From NCBI GenBank assembly GCA_022702705.1, contig CM040426.1, positions 74,917,306 to 74,981,305 of the forward strand: a DNA stretch of 64,000 nt. The letters are read 5' to 3'. Position 1 is the stretch's first letter. Every line of letters starts with the position of its first letter. Origin of the DNA: Papilionanthe hookeriana x Papilionanthe teres. Its lineage: Eukaryota; Streptophyta; Magnoliopsida; Asparagales; Orchidaceae. Position numbers and translations under genes: made by a program. The notes beneath the pieces were generated by a model. The model saw only the letters and a program-made list of their open reading frames with translations, ran no database searches and was not told the origin of the DNA. Of this stretch, positions 1 to 13,700 are shown one piece after another.

Positions 1-1022
1 TGTTGTAAAACATTCAACAGCACGCGAAATACTCACATCTGGGACATGTAGAACAAACTTCAGAGTTAAATATGTTGTTAGTACAACCGACCGTTTACCA
101 GCAATAGAACTACAGGAGTCATCAGCAATTCTGATGGTATCCCTTCCAAAGCACGGATGATAAGCGAGAAAGCTTGTGAGCATCCAATCATGTGATCCGT
201 GACATCTGAATCAATAATCCATGGATTAGAGGCAGAATAAACTGTGAAAACCATGGGAAGAGTACATTTCGGACGTGAGAGGTCACAGACCCGTAGGGAC
301 TTAATGGGCCAAAAGAAGCTTGATCAATTGCTCCATCTAGTTTTTCAGAGATTCGAACGATTATGGAATGTTCCGAGTATGATTCAATTGAGTCGTGATA
401 GGTTCGGTCGTTGCTGTGAGACACTTGGTAGCAAAGAATTTGGCTGAAGGTTTATATGTCGTGAAGTTTCAAACACTCATCCCGAGTGTGGTAAGGTTTG
501 TGATCCTAAGTCCTTGATGAACTCCGGTAAGATCACGACAAACGGATATAGCTGCAGGAAATAAAATCTCGATGGCGAAGACCGGCATTGGACAGCTGCA
601 AGACTCCTTTTTGCAGAATCGGCGACAACAGAGGCAGAGGAAGACTACTTCACGGGACTACTTCACATGTGATAGCTTTCCAGGAACATCAGCAGAAGAC
701 CAGACTTGCTGGAAAGGGAGATTTGCTTGCGGAACAGCTTTCCATGGGATACTATCATGGGAACGCCTGGAAAGTGGTAGTTTTCTCACGGGAGACAAAT
801 TTACCGCATGAGACAGCTTTCTAAGGGATATTATTCATGGAAGTGGACTGCTATTTACGGGAGCGGACGACTTTCCACGGGATACCATCTATGAGAGCGG
901 CTGGGAGAAATAAGCCGAGAAAGAAAAAATTCTCCATGGGAGAAAGCCTGCAAGTGGAACCGGCATAGGGAGAATTGTTGGAAGAGCCTTCAGCTAGGGT
1001 TCGATTCTTGGCTCTGATACCA
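1..1022 (-). mobile_element. Copia-A: left-truncated Ty1/copia internal region (protease, gag, leader)
   Basis: Read on the minus strand, 1-245 encodes a decayed copia aspartic protease: WIIDSDVTDHMIGCS resembles the usual WIIDSGATDHM, with the catalytic DSG changed to DSD, followed by a frameshift and then RIADDSCSSIAGKRS and LKFVLHVPDVS. The stretch 250-1000 corresponds to the gag and leader part and has stops in all frames. At 1011-1022 the plus strand reads GCTCTGATACCA, the reverse complement of a copia primer-binding site for initiator tRNA-Met (TGGTATCAGAGC), so the 5' LTR begins at 1023 and the element runs leftwards out of the window. It is a pseudogene copy. It lies 3' of the last visible glycosyltransferase exon, so it probably sits in the following intron of that gene. 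Confidence 0.75.
670..960 (-). repeat. Degenerate short tandem repeat within Copia-A leader/gag
   Basis: Plus-strand motifs of the form GCTTTCCATGGGATA or ACTTTCCACGGGATA, each followed by CAT(C)ATG, recur near 673, 738, 812 and 866, at spacings of roughly 55-75 bases. They look like a diverged tandem array in the untranslated or gag part of the element. No function is assigned. Confidence 0.4.
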
Positions 1023-1270
1023 TGTTAGATTTGAGAATAGAGCAGAATGATTCTCATTGATACAAAGACGGGTATTTAAACCTAATTACAAGAGACTCAA
1101 ATGAGGAAAGAAATAAAACACAATCAAACAAATAAAATCAAAATAAAGATAAAAGGGATACTATGCAGAATAAGGGTAATTAATAAATAATAACGGATAT
1201 GAAAAGTATAAATCTAATAGATACGATCGATTGTAAAAAGTAAAGTTTAAGTGTTAGAAATGTAAATACA
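1023..1270 (-). repeat. 5' LTR of Copia-A
   Basis: The LTR starts on the plus strand at TGTTAGATTTGAG directly after the reverse-complemented primer-binding site. The minus strand carries a TATA-like TTTAAATA near 1075. The outer edge is not clear; AATACA at about 1270 is a reasonable end, but the matching 3' LTR lies outside the window. Confidence 0.5.
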
Positions 1271-1401
1271 TAAGAATTGGGTGGTATGTATGTACATTTT
1301 CCAAACAATTAAATAAATTTCAAAGAAGCAACACTCAAAGAAGTGGAAGATGACAGAAAAAAACGCGTAAATATCAGTAAGGTGAAAACCAGCCTTCATA
1401 C

Positions 1402-1739
1402 TTCTTAGTTTTTCTCAGTTCATTCAATGCAGGGAAATGGACATTTCGATATGCCTCTAGCTCTTCCTCTTCCTCTTTGCCACCACCAAAATAGCAAAGT
1501 GAATACGCAGCCATGTCAATTTCAAATCTAAGGTGTATAGCTAAGTATCTGGATGCCTTTGTAGGATGGAGAGCATTGGCATTATGATTAGATTTGGCAG
1601 CAGATGGACCAAGCAGATTATGTTCCAAGAAGCTCCATTGTGTAATATGACGACGCATTCTTTGAACCAGCAATGCGCCAGTTTCTTGTATTTTATCAAC
1701 AAATCTCAGAGCATGGAAGTTGCACCTGCACCGTAGGCG
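1402..1739 (-). CDS. Glycosyltransferase exon 8 (O-FucT core, HLRFE motif)
   Basis: The exon follows an acceptor CAG at 1740-1742 and starts RLRCRCNFHALRF. It continues through ETGALLVQRMRR, QWSFLEHNLLGP and YLAIHLRFEIDMAAYSLC to LEAYRNVHFPALNELRKTK. The donor GTATGA occupies 1396-1401 and leaves phase 2. Translation past the donor stops quickly (1374), as expected for intron. The HLRFE-x-DM motif is a hallmark of plant O-FucT-like proteins. A poly-Glu stretch (KEEEEELE) is a mild expansion. Confidence 0.85.
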
Positions 1740-4700
1740 CTGGACAATCTTTATGTTAGAAATAAAGGCATAAATTTGGTCATATAAAAGTATTCTCATG
1801 CAAAATAAAAATCAAAATCCAGTTATAAAGAACCAATAACATGCCTTTTGAATGTGTACATCATAAATGTTAATTATAGCATTTATAAATCTGTAGGAAT
1901 ACACAATATATAAATTATATGAAGCTAGAGAAGAAAGTGAGCATTTGTCCTTTCCTAATTTACATTTTGTGTGACAGAAAATTTATCCCATGTTGTTTAT
2001 TATATCCACAAGCCCAATTTTACCCCTTTTGTCATTTTTTATGAAAAACAATTGGTAAGTTTTTTGTAGCAACATCTAGCATGGGTTAGATTTATCTAGA
2101 TTTTTTTTTCAATTAAGTTTTGTTGAAAGTTTTTGAAAGATAAGTGATGAAATCTGATTGATTTGCGACACTTAAATACATGTAATTCTCACCTAATAGG
2201 GGAAGGTCAATATCTCCATTTTACATTGAATTATCTATCTTCTATACCATAAAAGTCAAGTTCAAAAGCTTTTAAAACTGACACTGGCACTATCCAAAAC
2301 TAACTCTTAGCATAGACATAGAGACAGAGAGGTTGAAAAAATCTAAAGATAAGCTAAGTGATGATGAAGTGTTTCCGATCTCTCTTCTCCCTGAGCAACC
2401 TCCGGCCATTATGGGCCATCATTTCCCCACCTTCCTCCTACTCATTCAGATAGCTCTAAAAAAACATACAAAAAAGGACTTGAAGACGAAGAAGAAGAAG
2501 AAGGAGAATGGCTTTTGCGTGGGCGGCGACGTTAGTGCCATGAAACAGGGAAGAGGTAGCAATGCCTTGTGGAGCATGCGGAACCCATAGAGATCAAGTG
2601 TGATTGTGCAGAAGTCGCAGTTAACAACCATATGTCAGTTACAGCCAGCCTAGCTCTACAGGTGATGCCCATTCCACTCCACCCACAAATGTCCGGACAG
2701 TGTTGGGATCACTGCCTTGGCTCCAAAACATTATCAAAGACTATATATACGCACTAGTACACTACAGAAAGTAACTAGAGATGAAATCAGATTGATTTTA
2801 TTCCCTTCAATACATACTATGAAAACCTCCATGGCAAGCTATTTCCTATATTCAGTTCTCTACCTCTGCACTTCCCTTAAATGATTTTTAATACATGTTT
2901 TCATGCTATCAGAGCCATAAGATATCTATTCCAAAGTCTTGGCTCCAAAACATTATCAAGCATCAATAAATACGCACTAGTCACTACAGAAAGTAACTAG
3001 AGATGCAACAAAGATTGATTTTTAGTCCCTTCGATACATTCTATGAAAACCTCCATTGCAAGTTATTTCATGTATTCAGTTTTCTACCTCTGCACTTCCC
3101 TTAAATGCTTTTCAGTACAGGTTTTCATGATATCAAAGCCATAAGATTTCTATTCCAACTCTCTTTCTCTCTCTCTCTCTCTCACAATTCCTCAATCATG
3201 TCAGATTCCCCATCCTACACAAGCCGAGCATAAGTTTATTCAATATGTGTCACGGCACGCATTACAATACCACCATCCCTCAATTTCCACATGGCTAACA
3301 TAAGCAATAGCTAACATCCAGCTCACAGCTCACACTTACCCAACCTGGAGGTCAAAATTATTCAAACTACTTAAAACAAATGGATTCGATGGTTTTTTGA
3401 AAGGATCCACTACCTGCCTACCCAATAAGATTCAAGATCGGAATGGCCAATCTTCCTCGAATCCCCATTTTCTCACCTGGCAACTTATTGACCAAAATCT
3501 TTCAGCACCCGTACACTCCACCATTTACCCTTCAATTCTTCCATATATACTAAATCTTGAATCAACATCTTAAAGCTGAGAAACGAGCTTCACCCTATCT
3601 CTATGAAAGATCTATGAATGTCTCAATATGTTCAAGCCATTCAGTCCCTTGTTGACAACATAGCAGGTGTTGGAGGTCACGTTGATCATGAAGAATCATT
3701 CTGCACATTCAAAATGGATTTCCACCAACATATCAATCCTTAGAGACAGCCATCCAAATTGGATTGGACCAATAAAGCTAGATGATCGCTATTCACTATG
3801 CAGTGAAGAGATCAACATTGCAGGTGAACAGGTAAGGGAATCCAATGGTGCTGCAATAGCTCTTTACACCACACCGGCAAGATGAGGAACCAGCAACACA
3901 AGAGGCTATGGCAAATACAATACTACCAAGAAAAGGAGCAGCTCATTCTAACATCAACAGGGAAAGTCGAATTCCAAGCAACAATAACCCAACCATCACC
4001 TGTTAAATATGTGGGGAAACGGCCAAACTATCCAATAGGAAGGACGGAAATCAGACAGCTAAATTAGGAGTTTTTTATAATTAGGAGTTTCATTATTAAA
4101 TTATTTACAATGTCTTTATTCTGATTTATTTCCCTTTTAGCTGAATATTTAGATTAGGAATATATATTACTAAGTTACCTAAAATAGATTATGCACTTTA
4201 TTTTGTACCTAATATAGATTGTAAGATTATTATTTAATGGAATGAAAGCAAAGGGAAAATGCATCGAGCCTATTCAGAATTCAGCCTATTTTTCTCAAAA
4301 CTTTGACATTAACAGCTCTAATCTGCTAATACAACAAATTTCAACTCATACGAATCAACCAAATTAGAGAACACTCAATACCTCAATGATTTCTGAACAG
4401 GATAACCGGACCTTGGACACGGTGCAACTTCTCACTTCACATCCAATTATGATAATCTGCAACAAGTTGCGCCATATCAGGGAGATGACAACATTACAAT
4501 TGGAGATGGTTCAGCTCTACCCATCAGTCATACTGGCCACAGTATCCTCCCTACACCTAAACTTAAGCTGCTGCTTCCTCACATCCTTCATTCACCTAAT
4601 CTTGCACACAACCGAATATCAGTTCATCAGCTTACATCAGACTACGATTGCATCATTGCTTTTAACAAATATGGCTTTGTTATCAAGGATTAAAGGACCA

Positions 4701-7700
4701 AAAGCACAATACTTCAAGCACACAATAGAAATGGGCTCTACCCAATTACTGCTATCAGCAACTCAAACCACAAGCTCTCCAGCAGAACTCTAGCACAGGA
4801 GTCTAGGATATCCGCACCTAAAAACTAGTTCAATCATATCTCGAAACACCAACTCTCCTGTTATCCATACCTTAAAATATTCTTGCCATGAATGTAATTC
4901 GTTAAAAAGCATAGACAACCATTCCCCATATATGTATCTAGAACTATGTCCCCCCTTTCTCTTATTAACACTGCTGTACAGGGCCATCACCAGCTACCTC
5001 CATACAAGGCTATAAATGCTATATCTGCTATTTATAGATTATCTCACAGGCTACTTTTGGGCACTTCTTATGTATGCTAAATCTGAAACAACTTAAATCA
5101 ACACTAACATCAAATCGATTTGTTTGGATGGAGGAGGTGAATAATACTCACAATCTCTACAGCAATACCTCTCATCTTATAGAATCATAAACCAATTCAA
5201 TTGCCTCCACACAACCCAACAGAATGGGGTGTTTGAACACAAGCACAGACATCACATCGAGAGAACCCAAACGCAGTTACTCATTGCCAAACTACCCACT
5301 CAGTTCTGGGTCAATACTCTTATCACCGCTTCCTATCTCACTAACAGGATGCCATCTAAAAGCTTTGACAACAAATCACCCTATGAACTTCTACATCAGT
5401 CTTCCCCACCTCTACACACAAGGACCTTTGAATGTCGTTGTTTTCCTTGGCAAAGACCTCTCACCTCTTACAAACTACTCCCGTCAGCTCCTCAATGCAT
5501 CTTCATAGGCAAGTCTATCTCTCACAAGGGCTACAGGTGCTACAATCCTCAAACCCATAAAACAAGCATTTCCAAACATATAATTTTCAATGAAATGCCT
5601 TTCCCACTATCTCAGCCCATTACAGCTCCTCCACCTAGCAGCAAAACAATTCCTTCCCTCCTAAAACCTAGTCCCATAAAAACATCTCATCCCATACACT
5701 ATTAACCAACACCACCACTCGTCTCACCATTAAACATCCAACTTATCACACATGCTCAAACCTCAGAATCAAACCCACCACCATTCTCTACACATCCTCA
5801 ATCTCAGCCATCAACAAACAAACATCCAACGCTCACCAAGTCCTGGACCAACTCGCTCGAACCAAAAACCATACTTGATCTCCACACCTCAAACATATCA
5901 TAGCAGAACCCGCCAGTTATTCTCAGGTTATGAAACACATTCCCAACAAGGCTATGTTAATCTCAAACAATATAGTCAATTAGCAAGCTCGCTATAATTC
6001 ATCACATGTACGAGACCAAACATGGCCTTTGCGGTCAACTACAAGTACCAACAAATGCACAACCCACTTTTATCCCACATCCAGCTCATTAAACGCCTAC
6101 TATATTATCTCAAGGGCACCACTATGGTCTTCAACACACACACACGAAGACCTTCAGCTCATAAGCTGCTCCAATTCAGATTGGGCAAGACACTCAAGAT
6201 CGTAGGTCCACATCCGAATTTTGCTCATTTCTCGGTAACAATCTCATCTCCTGGACTGTCAAGAAGCAAAAGACAGATGCAAGATCATCAACAAGAGTGG
6301 AATATAAGGCCTTAGCAGTTGCTACGGAAGCCAGCATCCAGCTTTGAAGACTACTCTGAAAGTTTCACATGATGCCACACCAGTATTTTATGACAACATG
6401 TGGAAATTGATCACCACTTTGACAGAGATCAAATAGCCACCGGAGACATTCAGATTCAGCACATTGACTCTATCGATCAGATAATAGATATACTAACTAA
6501 ACGCCTGTCAACAGCCCACTTCACTAAACTTCGCCACAAGCTCACAATCAATCCCACTGATTGCGATCTTGAGGGAAGGTAAAATTCATGTGTAAGTTAC
6601 TACCAACTTAGTTCTGAATGTGATACCCATTCCACTCCACCTATAATCATCTGGACAATTTTGGGACCACTGCCTTGGCTCCAGAACGTTCTCAAACATC
6701 TACATATACACACTAGTACACTACAGACAATAACTAAAGATGCCATACATATAGATTATAATACCTCAGTACATTCTATAAAAGCCTATATTGCAAGCTA
6801 TTGTATTCAATTCTAATATTATTGCTTAGGGAAAACATGGTGAAAAAGCATAATTAGGCCCTCAGATTTCTCATCCGAATGAGTTTTTATCATGTTCACC
6901 TCATAAAATTGTCTTTGTATCTTATCTAATTGAACAAGTGTGAGGAAAAGGACAATGATGAGCAAGAGAGATAACTAGCGTAAGGTTTTGTATGGGATAA
7001 TGGGATGGCCACAATTGTCTGAAATTCATGAAGCAAATCATTGTCCTTGCATGCCTTTCAATGGACAAAAAGGGATATGAACATCTAGAATCAGAAGTTA
7101 TCATTTAAAAAAAAAATCTGGATATTAAAATATTTAATACTCCCTACCTAGTGTTTTCTCTAGGATTAAAATATAGTTCAAATCATGTATAACACACGGC
7201 ATGATACATCGTGCAACGCAACCTACCCACAATCTCGTTCGCATGGCGCACCAGTGAAGACTAAAATACGTGCACTAGTTGCGCTATTCATTAGGAATGG
7301 TGCATGACGCATTGCTCCTATAGTGTACACTATTTTGATTAGGTCTTGAAATTAAATTTACTAGTTTGCATATATTAATTAGTTACATTATTCTATTTTA
7401 TTTATGGATTAGAGTTTAATTTTATTTTGATTAATGATATGAATCAAACAAACCTGAGTCAACCTCGTTGCTCCACCATCTAACGTGCTAAGATCTCTCT
7501 CTTTCTATGTTAACTCTCCTCCGTTCCACCAATATTATACAAGAGCTTCAATGCCCAACTCATCGAACCCATCACTCCAAGATGGAAGCACAACTCGTCG
7601 AGCTCATGTCTCAAATGGCTTTGACAAGCAGTTAGGGCATAGAACCTCACGATCACCTCAATTCAAACTTTCTTCAACACCATTAACCATTCGATAGGGG

Positions 7701-10700
7701 TTCAAGGCTTTGAACCTCCACTTATGTTCATTTTAGCTTTTCTCTTTGATATTAATATCTTAGTTTAACTAAATGGCTTCACTAATTTATTTGTAAACTC
7801 AAATGGAAGTTATTTTTCTACTTCCCATTTTGTTCATAAAAATGATTGCCATAAAATTAGATTTTGTTTACTCTAAACTAGAATCAAATATGACATGAAC
7901 TATAAGGTTATAAAAAATTTTAATGAGTTTTAAGGCATTGACTGATTAAAAGTTTTAAGAAGAATAAATAATGTTCTTTGAACACATAGTTATCAAATTT
8001 TCGAATGCTTTGGAGGTGTGGCTTTTAAAGAGTATATTATTTTTTTATGTCATCAATTTCATCTATTGGTTGAGGTAGTGAGCATTGAACTTGAGCATCG
8101 CATTGATTGTTTTCATTATTATAATGATTTATTTTCAATGCAATATTAATATTTAATTGCATTTTTCTCCATAATTTTTTTAATATTTTGTATCATGTTT
8201 AAATTAGTGCATGTTGCACCATGCATTATGGCTCAACAAATGCATTTGTTCTATGGTGCGCTATTTGCTACTGACAAATATGGTTAGGAACAATTACGTT
8301 TTTGTGCTATTCAAGTATATTTGGCTAATAAATTAAGAACATTAACCAAAATATGCTTTTAAGAATACGATGAACAAGGCCAATTTCTATGTTAAACCAT
8401 ATTAACTGTAACTATAGATTGATATGAGAGTGTTCTAAACAAGCTGGCATCATGCAATAACGTACCTGCAAATCAAATGGTATGGGGTCAAAAGCTAGGC
8501 GGTTCCCAAATCCAGTAAAATGAACCACCCCATTTTTAAGCAAGATAGGCAAAATCCTTTTTACATAAAAACTTAGCTTTGCCTCTTTCATGATTTCTGC
8601 ATCAGTGATCTGATATATATTCAAAATTAAAATATTTAGAACAATTCATTATTACTTTAGCACCAATACTCAAAATTTCATGAAGTGCATACTTACAAGA
8701 CTACCTATTGCCTCCAAGTCTAATGACTGCAATTCAACTGGTAGCTCCTTCACAATTTTAATATCAGCTTGTAGGTAATTGATAAAATATTCCTCTTGAT
8801 ATATATCGCCAAACTGGCTAACAAACAGAAATTAATAGTCATTCGCTTTAACAATATTGGTTCAATAGATAATGAAATATAATAATATGAGCAATAAAAT
8901 CTTTAAATTTGGTATAAGAGAACGTAAGAGAATACTTAATACAAATTTAAGCTTGTGTGAGATCTTTTACGAGTAATAATAACATTACAAAGCGTGTGTT
9001 TACCTCAACAAACTGTTAAGCAATGAGATGACTTATTTTTATCAACTAATCTTAAGCAATAAAAAAAAATTAAAAAAACAATCATACCACAATAATATGA
9101 GTATTAGAGACTTTTAATAAGATTGGTCGTCAACCGTCAATGGGGACTAGAACAAAGAAAATATCTTAATCCAATCACATACGCAGAGGTATTGATGATT
9201 AATATAAAGGTACTCCACTTACAGCAACATTCGTAGGCAATACAAAAAGCTATTAGTTATCATAATAGTGCTAGCTTCGCAATAATATTCAAAATATAAA
9301 TGATAATATTCAAAATATAAATTATCATCACCAAAAGCTACGAACAAAGAAGGCTCGTACAAACAAACTATATATCAAAAGCAAAAATGAGATATGCATG
9401 AATCATTAGTCTCAGTTTCTGAAAAAAAAGTGGGTCATCCTGAAGAATAGGTCAGGTACAACAAAAAGAGAGTCATGTTTTTGGCAAACCATGAACTAAG
9501 GGCTTGTTTGGGATTTTTTTTTTTTTTTGGTTGATATTTTTAGAACATGTTTATTTAGTGTATTTGTAAATATTTTTATCTTTTATTCGTAAAAACAAAT
9601 TAACTTGTTTTTTCAGCACTCAAAACAATTTTTAAGTATTTTAATTATTTTTAAAAATAATCATACATTAATCAAATAGCTAAAATATTTTTATTCCAAA
9701 TCAAAATATACAACACAACAACAACAACAAAGCCTTAATCCCACTAAGTGGGGCCGGCTACATGAATCCTTTTTCTCCATTGCGTCCTATTTAGTGTCAA
9801 ATTTTCGTTTAATTCTAAGAAATTAAGATCATTTTTTATAAAATAAGCCCAAGTTTTCCAAGGTCTACCTCTATCTTTCTTAACATAAGTTGTATCTAAA
9901 ACATTTACTCTTCTACTCGGATCATCAGGTGGTCGACATTACCAAACCATCTAAGGCGGCTCTCTCTAATTTTATCCGTCACTGGTGCAACACTAACCCT
10001 ATTACGGATATATTCATTTCGCATTTTGTCTCTAAGTGTAAAGCCACTCATCCACCTAATCATTCTCATCTCAGCACCACTTAACTTAGCATTATGCTTC
10101 TCTTTTAAACATTCAGCAACATAGAGCATTGCAAGTCTCACCACCATCTTATAAAAATTTTCTTTCAGTCTACGCGGTACTTTTCTATCACACAATAGGC
10201 TGGACGCATTCCTCCACTTCAACCAACCAACCTGAATTCTACTATTACATCCCCATCTATATCACCATCGTTTTGAACAATGGACCCGAGATATCTAAAT
10301 CGTTCACACCTTTTAATAATTTGATCACCCAAAGTTACACTTCTGTCACTAGAGCTGCTATTACTAAAATTGCATTCCATGTATTCAGTCTTAGTTCTAC
10401 TCAAATGAAGACCTTTAGACTCCAATGTAGACCTCCATAATTCAAGTTTTTCCTAGGCTTTTTCTCTCGTCTTATCCACGAGGAGGATATCATCAGCAAA
10501 AAGCATACACCAAGGTAAATCCTCTTGTATATGCCCAGTAAGACCATCCATAAATAAAGCAAAAAAATATGGGCTTAAAGTCGATCCCTGATGTAAACCA
10601 ACAGAAATAGTAAAATATTTGGTCAATCCTCCTTCAGTTCGAACACATGTAACAGCTCTAGTATATGTATCTTTAATGACTTGAACATAAATCATATCAA

Positions 10701-13700
10701 CACCTTTCTTCTCAAGGACTCTCCAAAGAACAAACATCTCTAGGAACCTTATCGTAAGTTTTTTTTAAATCAATAAAAATCAAATGTAGATCCTCCTTAT
10801 TATCTTTGTACTTCTCCATCAAACCTCTCAATAAATTTATAGCTTCCATAGTAGACCTGCATGGCATAAATCTAAATTGATTATGAGAAACCCTGGTAAT
10901 ACGTCTTAACCTATGTTCAATTACACCCTCCCATAATTTTGAAGTATGACAAATCAATTTAATTCCTCTATAATTTGCACACTCTTGTGCATCTCTTTTA
11001 TTCTTAAAAATGAGGACCAAAATACTCTTCCTCCACTCCTCAAGCACCTTTTTAGTTTTTAAATAATATTAAAAAGTTTAGTAAGCCAAGAAACACCCAA
11101 ATCACCTAAATATTTCCACACTTTAATTAGGATATCATCAGGTCCTACAGACTTTCCACCATTGGTTTTCTTTAAAGCCTCCAACTTTTTTCTACTAATG
11201 CGACGGTAAAAATGAAAAGTTTTATTATTATGAACGATATTAAAATCACTAAATTCAATCGTATTTTCAACATCTTCATTAAAAAGTTTATCAAAGTAAC
11301 TCACCCACCTATGTTAAATATCTTTTTTTCTAAGAAGAGCACTTTTTTATTTTCATTTTAATACACTTTACTTGATTTAAATCTTTACTTTTCTTATCTC
11401 TTTGTTTGGCTAGTTTATACATATATTTTTCATCATCCTTAGTATCTAACATGTTAGAAAGATCACTAAAAGCGAGATTTTTAAGCATCACAGCATTATT
11501 CTTTAGATTCACTGTGGCAATTTTATATTTTCGCAGCTTCTACAGCTTTTACATTTAAACCAATTTTTATAAAATAGCTTCTTATATTTTATCTTTTCGT
11601 ACATTATTATTCCACCATCAACTATTTTTATTTATAGAAACTTTTTCTTTTGATTCTCCAAATACATCTTAGTCACTTGTTTAATAGTATTAATTAATTT
11701 TTCCCACATAGCATTTGTGTCTTCATGTACATCCAAAATGTTTAAATATTGAATTTTACTCATAAAAATAAGTTTATTTGTGTCTTTTAGGTACCCGCAT
11801 CTAATACTACGATGTTGAATCCTAGTAATCTTTATTTTACAATTCTTTATCTTAAAATCGTAACTAATAATCGATGTTGGGTACTTAATTCTTCACATGG
11901 AATAACCTTACAATCCTTACAATTTAAACGATCTCTTCTTCTCATAAAAAAAAATAATCAATTCGTGTTTTATTAGATCCATTCTTACAAATAATAAGAT
12001 GCTCATCTCTTTTATTGAATAAAGTATTAGTAATAATCAGATCATACGTTAAAGCAAAATCTAAAATGACTACCTTCTTCATTAATCGCTACATAACCGT
12101 AGCCACCATGAATATTTCTAAAATCTTCTACCAGTCTACCGATATGTCCATTTAAATCTCCTCTAATAAAAATTTTTTCTTCAAGAAGTATCAAGTGTAT
12201 GTTGACCTCACTTTTTGTCGAGGTTTAGTATCCTCCTAGATTGAGGATTCTAGCTTCAGGAGCTTCCCCGATGATCCTAGATTCCTAGCGATGGGACCCA
12301 CCTCGTTTTAGAGTGTCTGGAAACCACTTCGTTACTCTTTGAAATTCTGTATGAGATTCTGTACCGCTAGTCTATAACCGGTCGAGGTTGACGTCAGGAG
12401 TTCAAATCGAGTCCCTATAGGACCTCTGGACATTAGGATAGCCTCGTGCACGTCTTACACACCTATACCATTCTGATCGATCAAGCTCGAGTTAAAATTT
12501 TGCGACGATACCAAATTTCGACGCAATTTTGACGCGACCGTCGACGAGGTTGCCCAGACGACCTCGGATGACGAAACGGACTGCGCCGATGCGTCCGGAA
12601 CGTCGATTTTACCTAAAATTGACGTTAAGTTTGCGACGATAGCCCGTCGGGTGCGAGAGTTAGGATTCGGGGCGTATTTTCAAATAAATTAATTTTAAAC
12701 CTATTTTAATTAAAATATAAGCCCTAAATTTCTATTCTCCCTCACTCGACCCGCTCGGTTCGCCCGTCTCCCGTGCTCGAGCCCTGTGGGAGCTCTCTGC
12801 GATTCCTCCCCCGCACTCGGTGCCTTCCCCATTTCGTAGTCGTTGGCTCCTCGAGCCACGCGCCTCTGCAGCGTGATCCGGGCGGGCTCTGCACGCGCAA
12901 GTGGCCCGTCTCTGCTGCTCTTTGCGATAATCTTCTCCATTCTCTCGTGTCTTGCCAGAGCTCTCTCGACTCCTGAGGTAGGAAGCGACGCTCCTCTTCC
13001 CTTTCCCCCTATTTAAATCCCATTTCAGGATGGTCTAGGGTTAGCCCGAAAACCATTGTAAGGAGGTGCTGTCGGCTTGGAGTTTGATTTCCTGCTCTTC
13101 TTGTGTGTTCTACACTCTCTGGTATTCTCCCCTCCCCCTTCTCCTTCTCGGTTTGGCTCTAGTAGCCCGCGGCTCCTGCTCGTTATTTGGTTTCTTTCTG
13201 TTTCTTTGCTTCGTGCGAGAGCTATGAATCATGGAAGTTTTTATTCTAAATGTTGAGATGGATGGTTTCTAGTCTTCTTCTTCTAATAGCATGCTTATAT
13301 GATACTTGTGCAAGTGCTGGAAATGTTTTCTTTATAATTTGGAGCATGGCTAAGAGATAGATTGAGCATGTTTTGAGGTAGGGGCTTGATTCTCTATGAG
13401 ACAGTGGAAGCAAAGCATGGTTTACTTTAACCTACTTCTCTTATGTTCAAAGCAAGTTTAAATGTTAAAGAGGGGACTTTGGAGTTGGGTTAGTCCTCTC
13501 GGCAAGCATGTTAGATAGGATTTGGAAGTTTCTTACATATGGTGGCTTGATGTGGAGAATGGGAAGTGTCATTTGGCTTGGTATATGCATGTGAAGCTTA
13601 TTCTCTACTTTTCTTATCTCTTCTTTATTGCGGCTTTACATATCAAAATGTTGAATATATGGAGAAGTTGGTTTTAGCTCTATGCTTAGTATATTTGTAG

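Larger units (their letters stand above)
3144..6590 (+). mobile_element. Copia-B internal region, non-autonomous (RT core deleted)
   Basis: After a CT microsatellite (3163-3182), a gag-like start ATGTCAGATTCC lies at 3198. Frames 3667-4067 and 4386-4793 are broken gag/protease remnants. Integrase C-terminal sequence occupies 5229-5705, and the reverse-transcriptase tail and RNase H lie at 6000-6582. A polypurine GAGGGAAGG at 6571-6579 precedes the 3' LTR. The element is about 4.2 kb with both LTRs and lies in the glycosyltransferase intron, antisense to that gene. Confidence 0.75.
1740..8465 (-). other. Intron 7 of the glycosyltransferase gene (6.7 kb)
   Basis: The intron starts at GTACGT (8460-8465) and ends with CAG at 1740-1742, phase 0. 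It contains Copia-B (2633-6836). The stretches 1800-2632 and 6840-8460 are AT-rich; no protein-coding or RNA feature was recognised in them. Around 7190-7330 and 8210-8270 there are GCACCA/TGGTGC-rich segments that may belong to a small unidentified repeat. Confidence 0.8.
9711..12199 (-). mobile_element. RTE-1: 3' part of a near full-length RTE-clade LINE
   Basis: On the minus strand the element ends in the GTGGGATTAAGGCTTTGTTG type of tail followed by TTG repeats (9711-9735), typical of plant RTE LINEs. Upstream are a C-terminal domain (LRDKMRNEYIRNRVSVAPV, KIRESRLRWFGNVDH), reverse transcriptase (10453-11047) and a linker (11059-11512). The 5' part resumes at 16717, after the inserted solo LTR. 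The joined length is about 3.1 kb, close to a whole RTE element. Stops and frameshifts show it is dead. Confidence 0.85.

Noticed and set aside
8412..8817. Exons 6-8 as a separate pseudogene copy of the glycosyltransferase
   Set aside because: Their phases and residues continue exactly from exon 5, no exon is duplicated in the window, and no stop is present. One gene with a long intron is the simpler reading.
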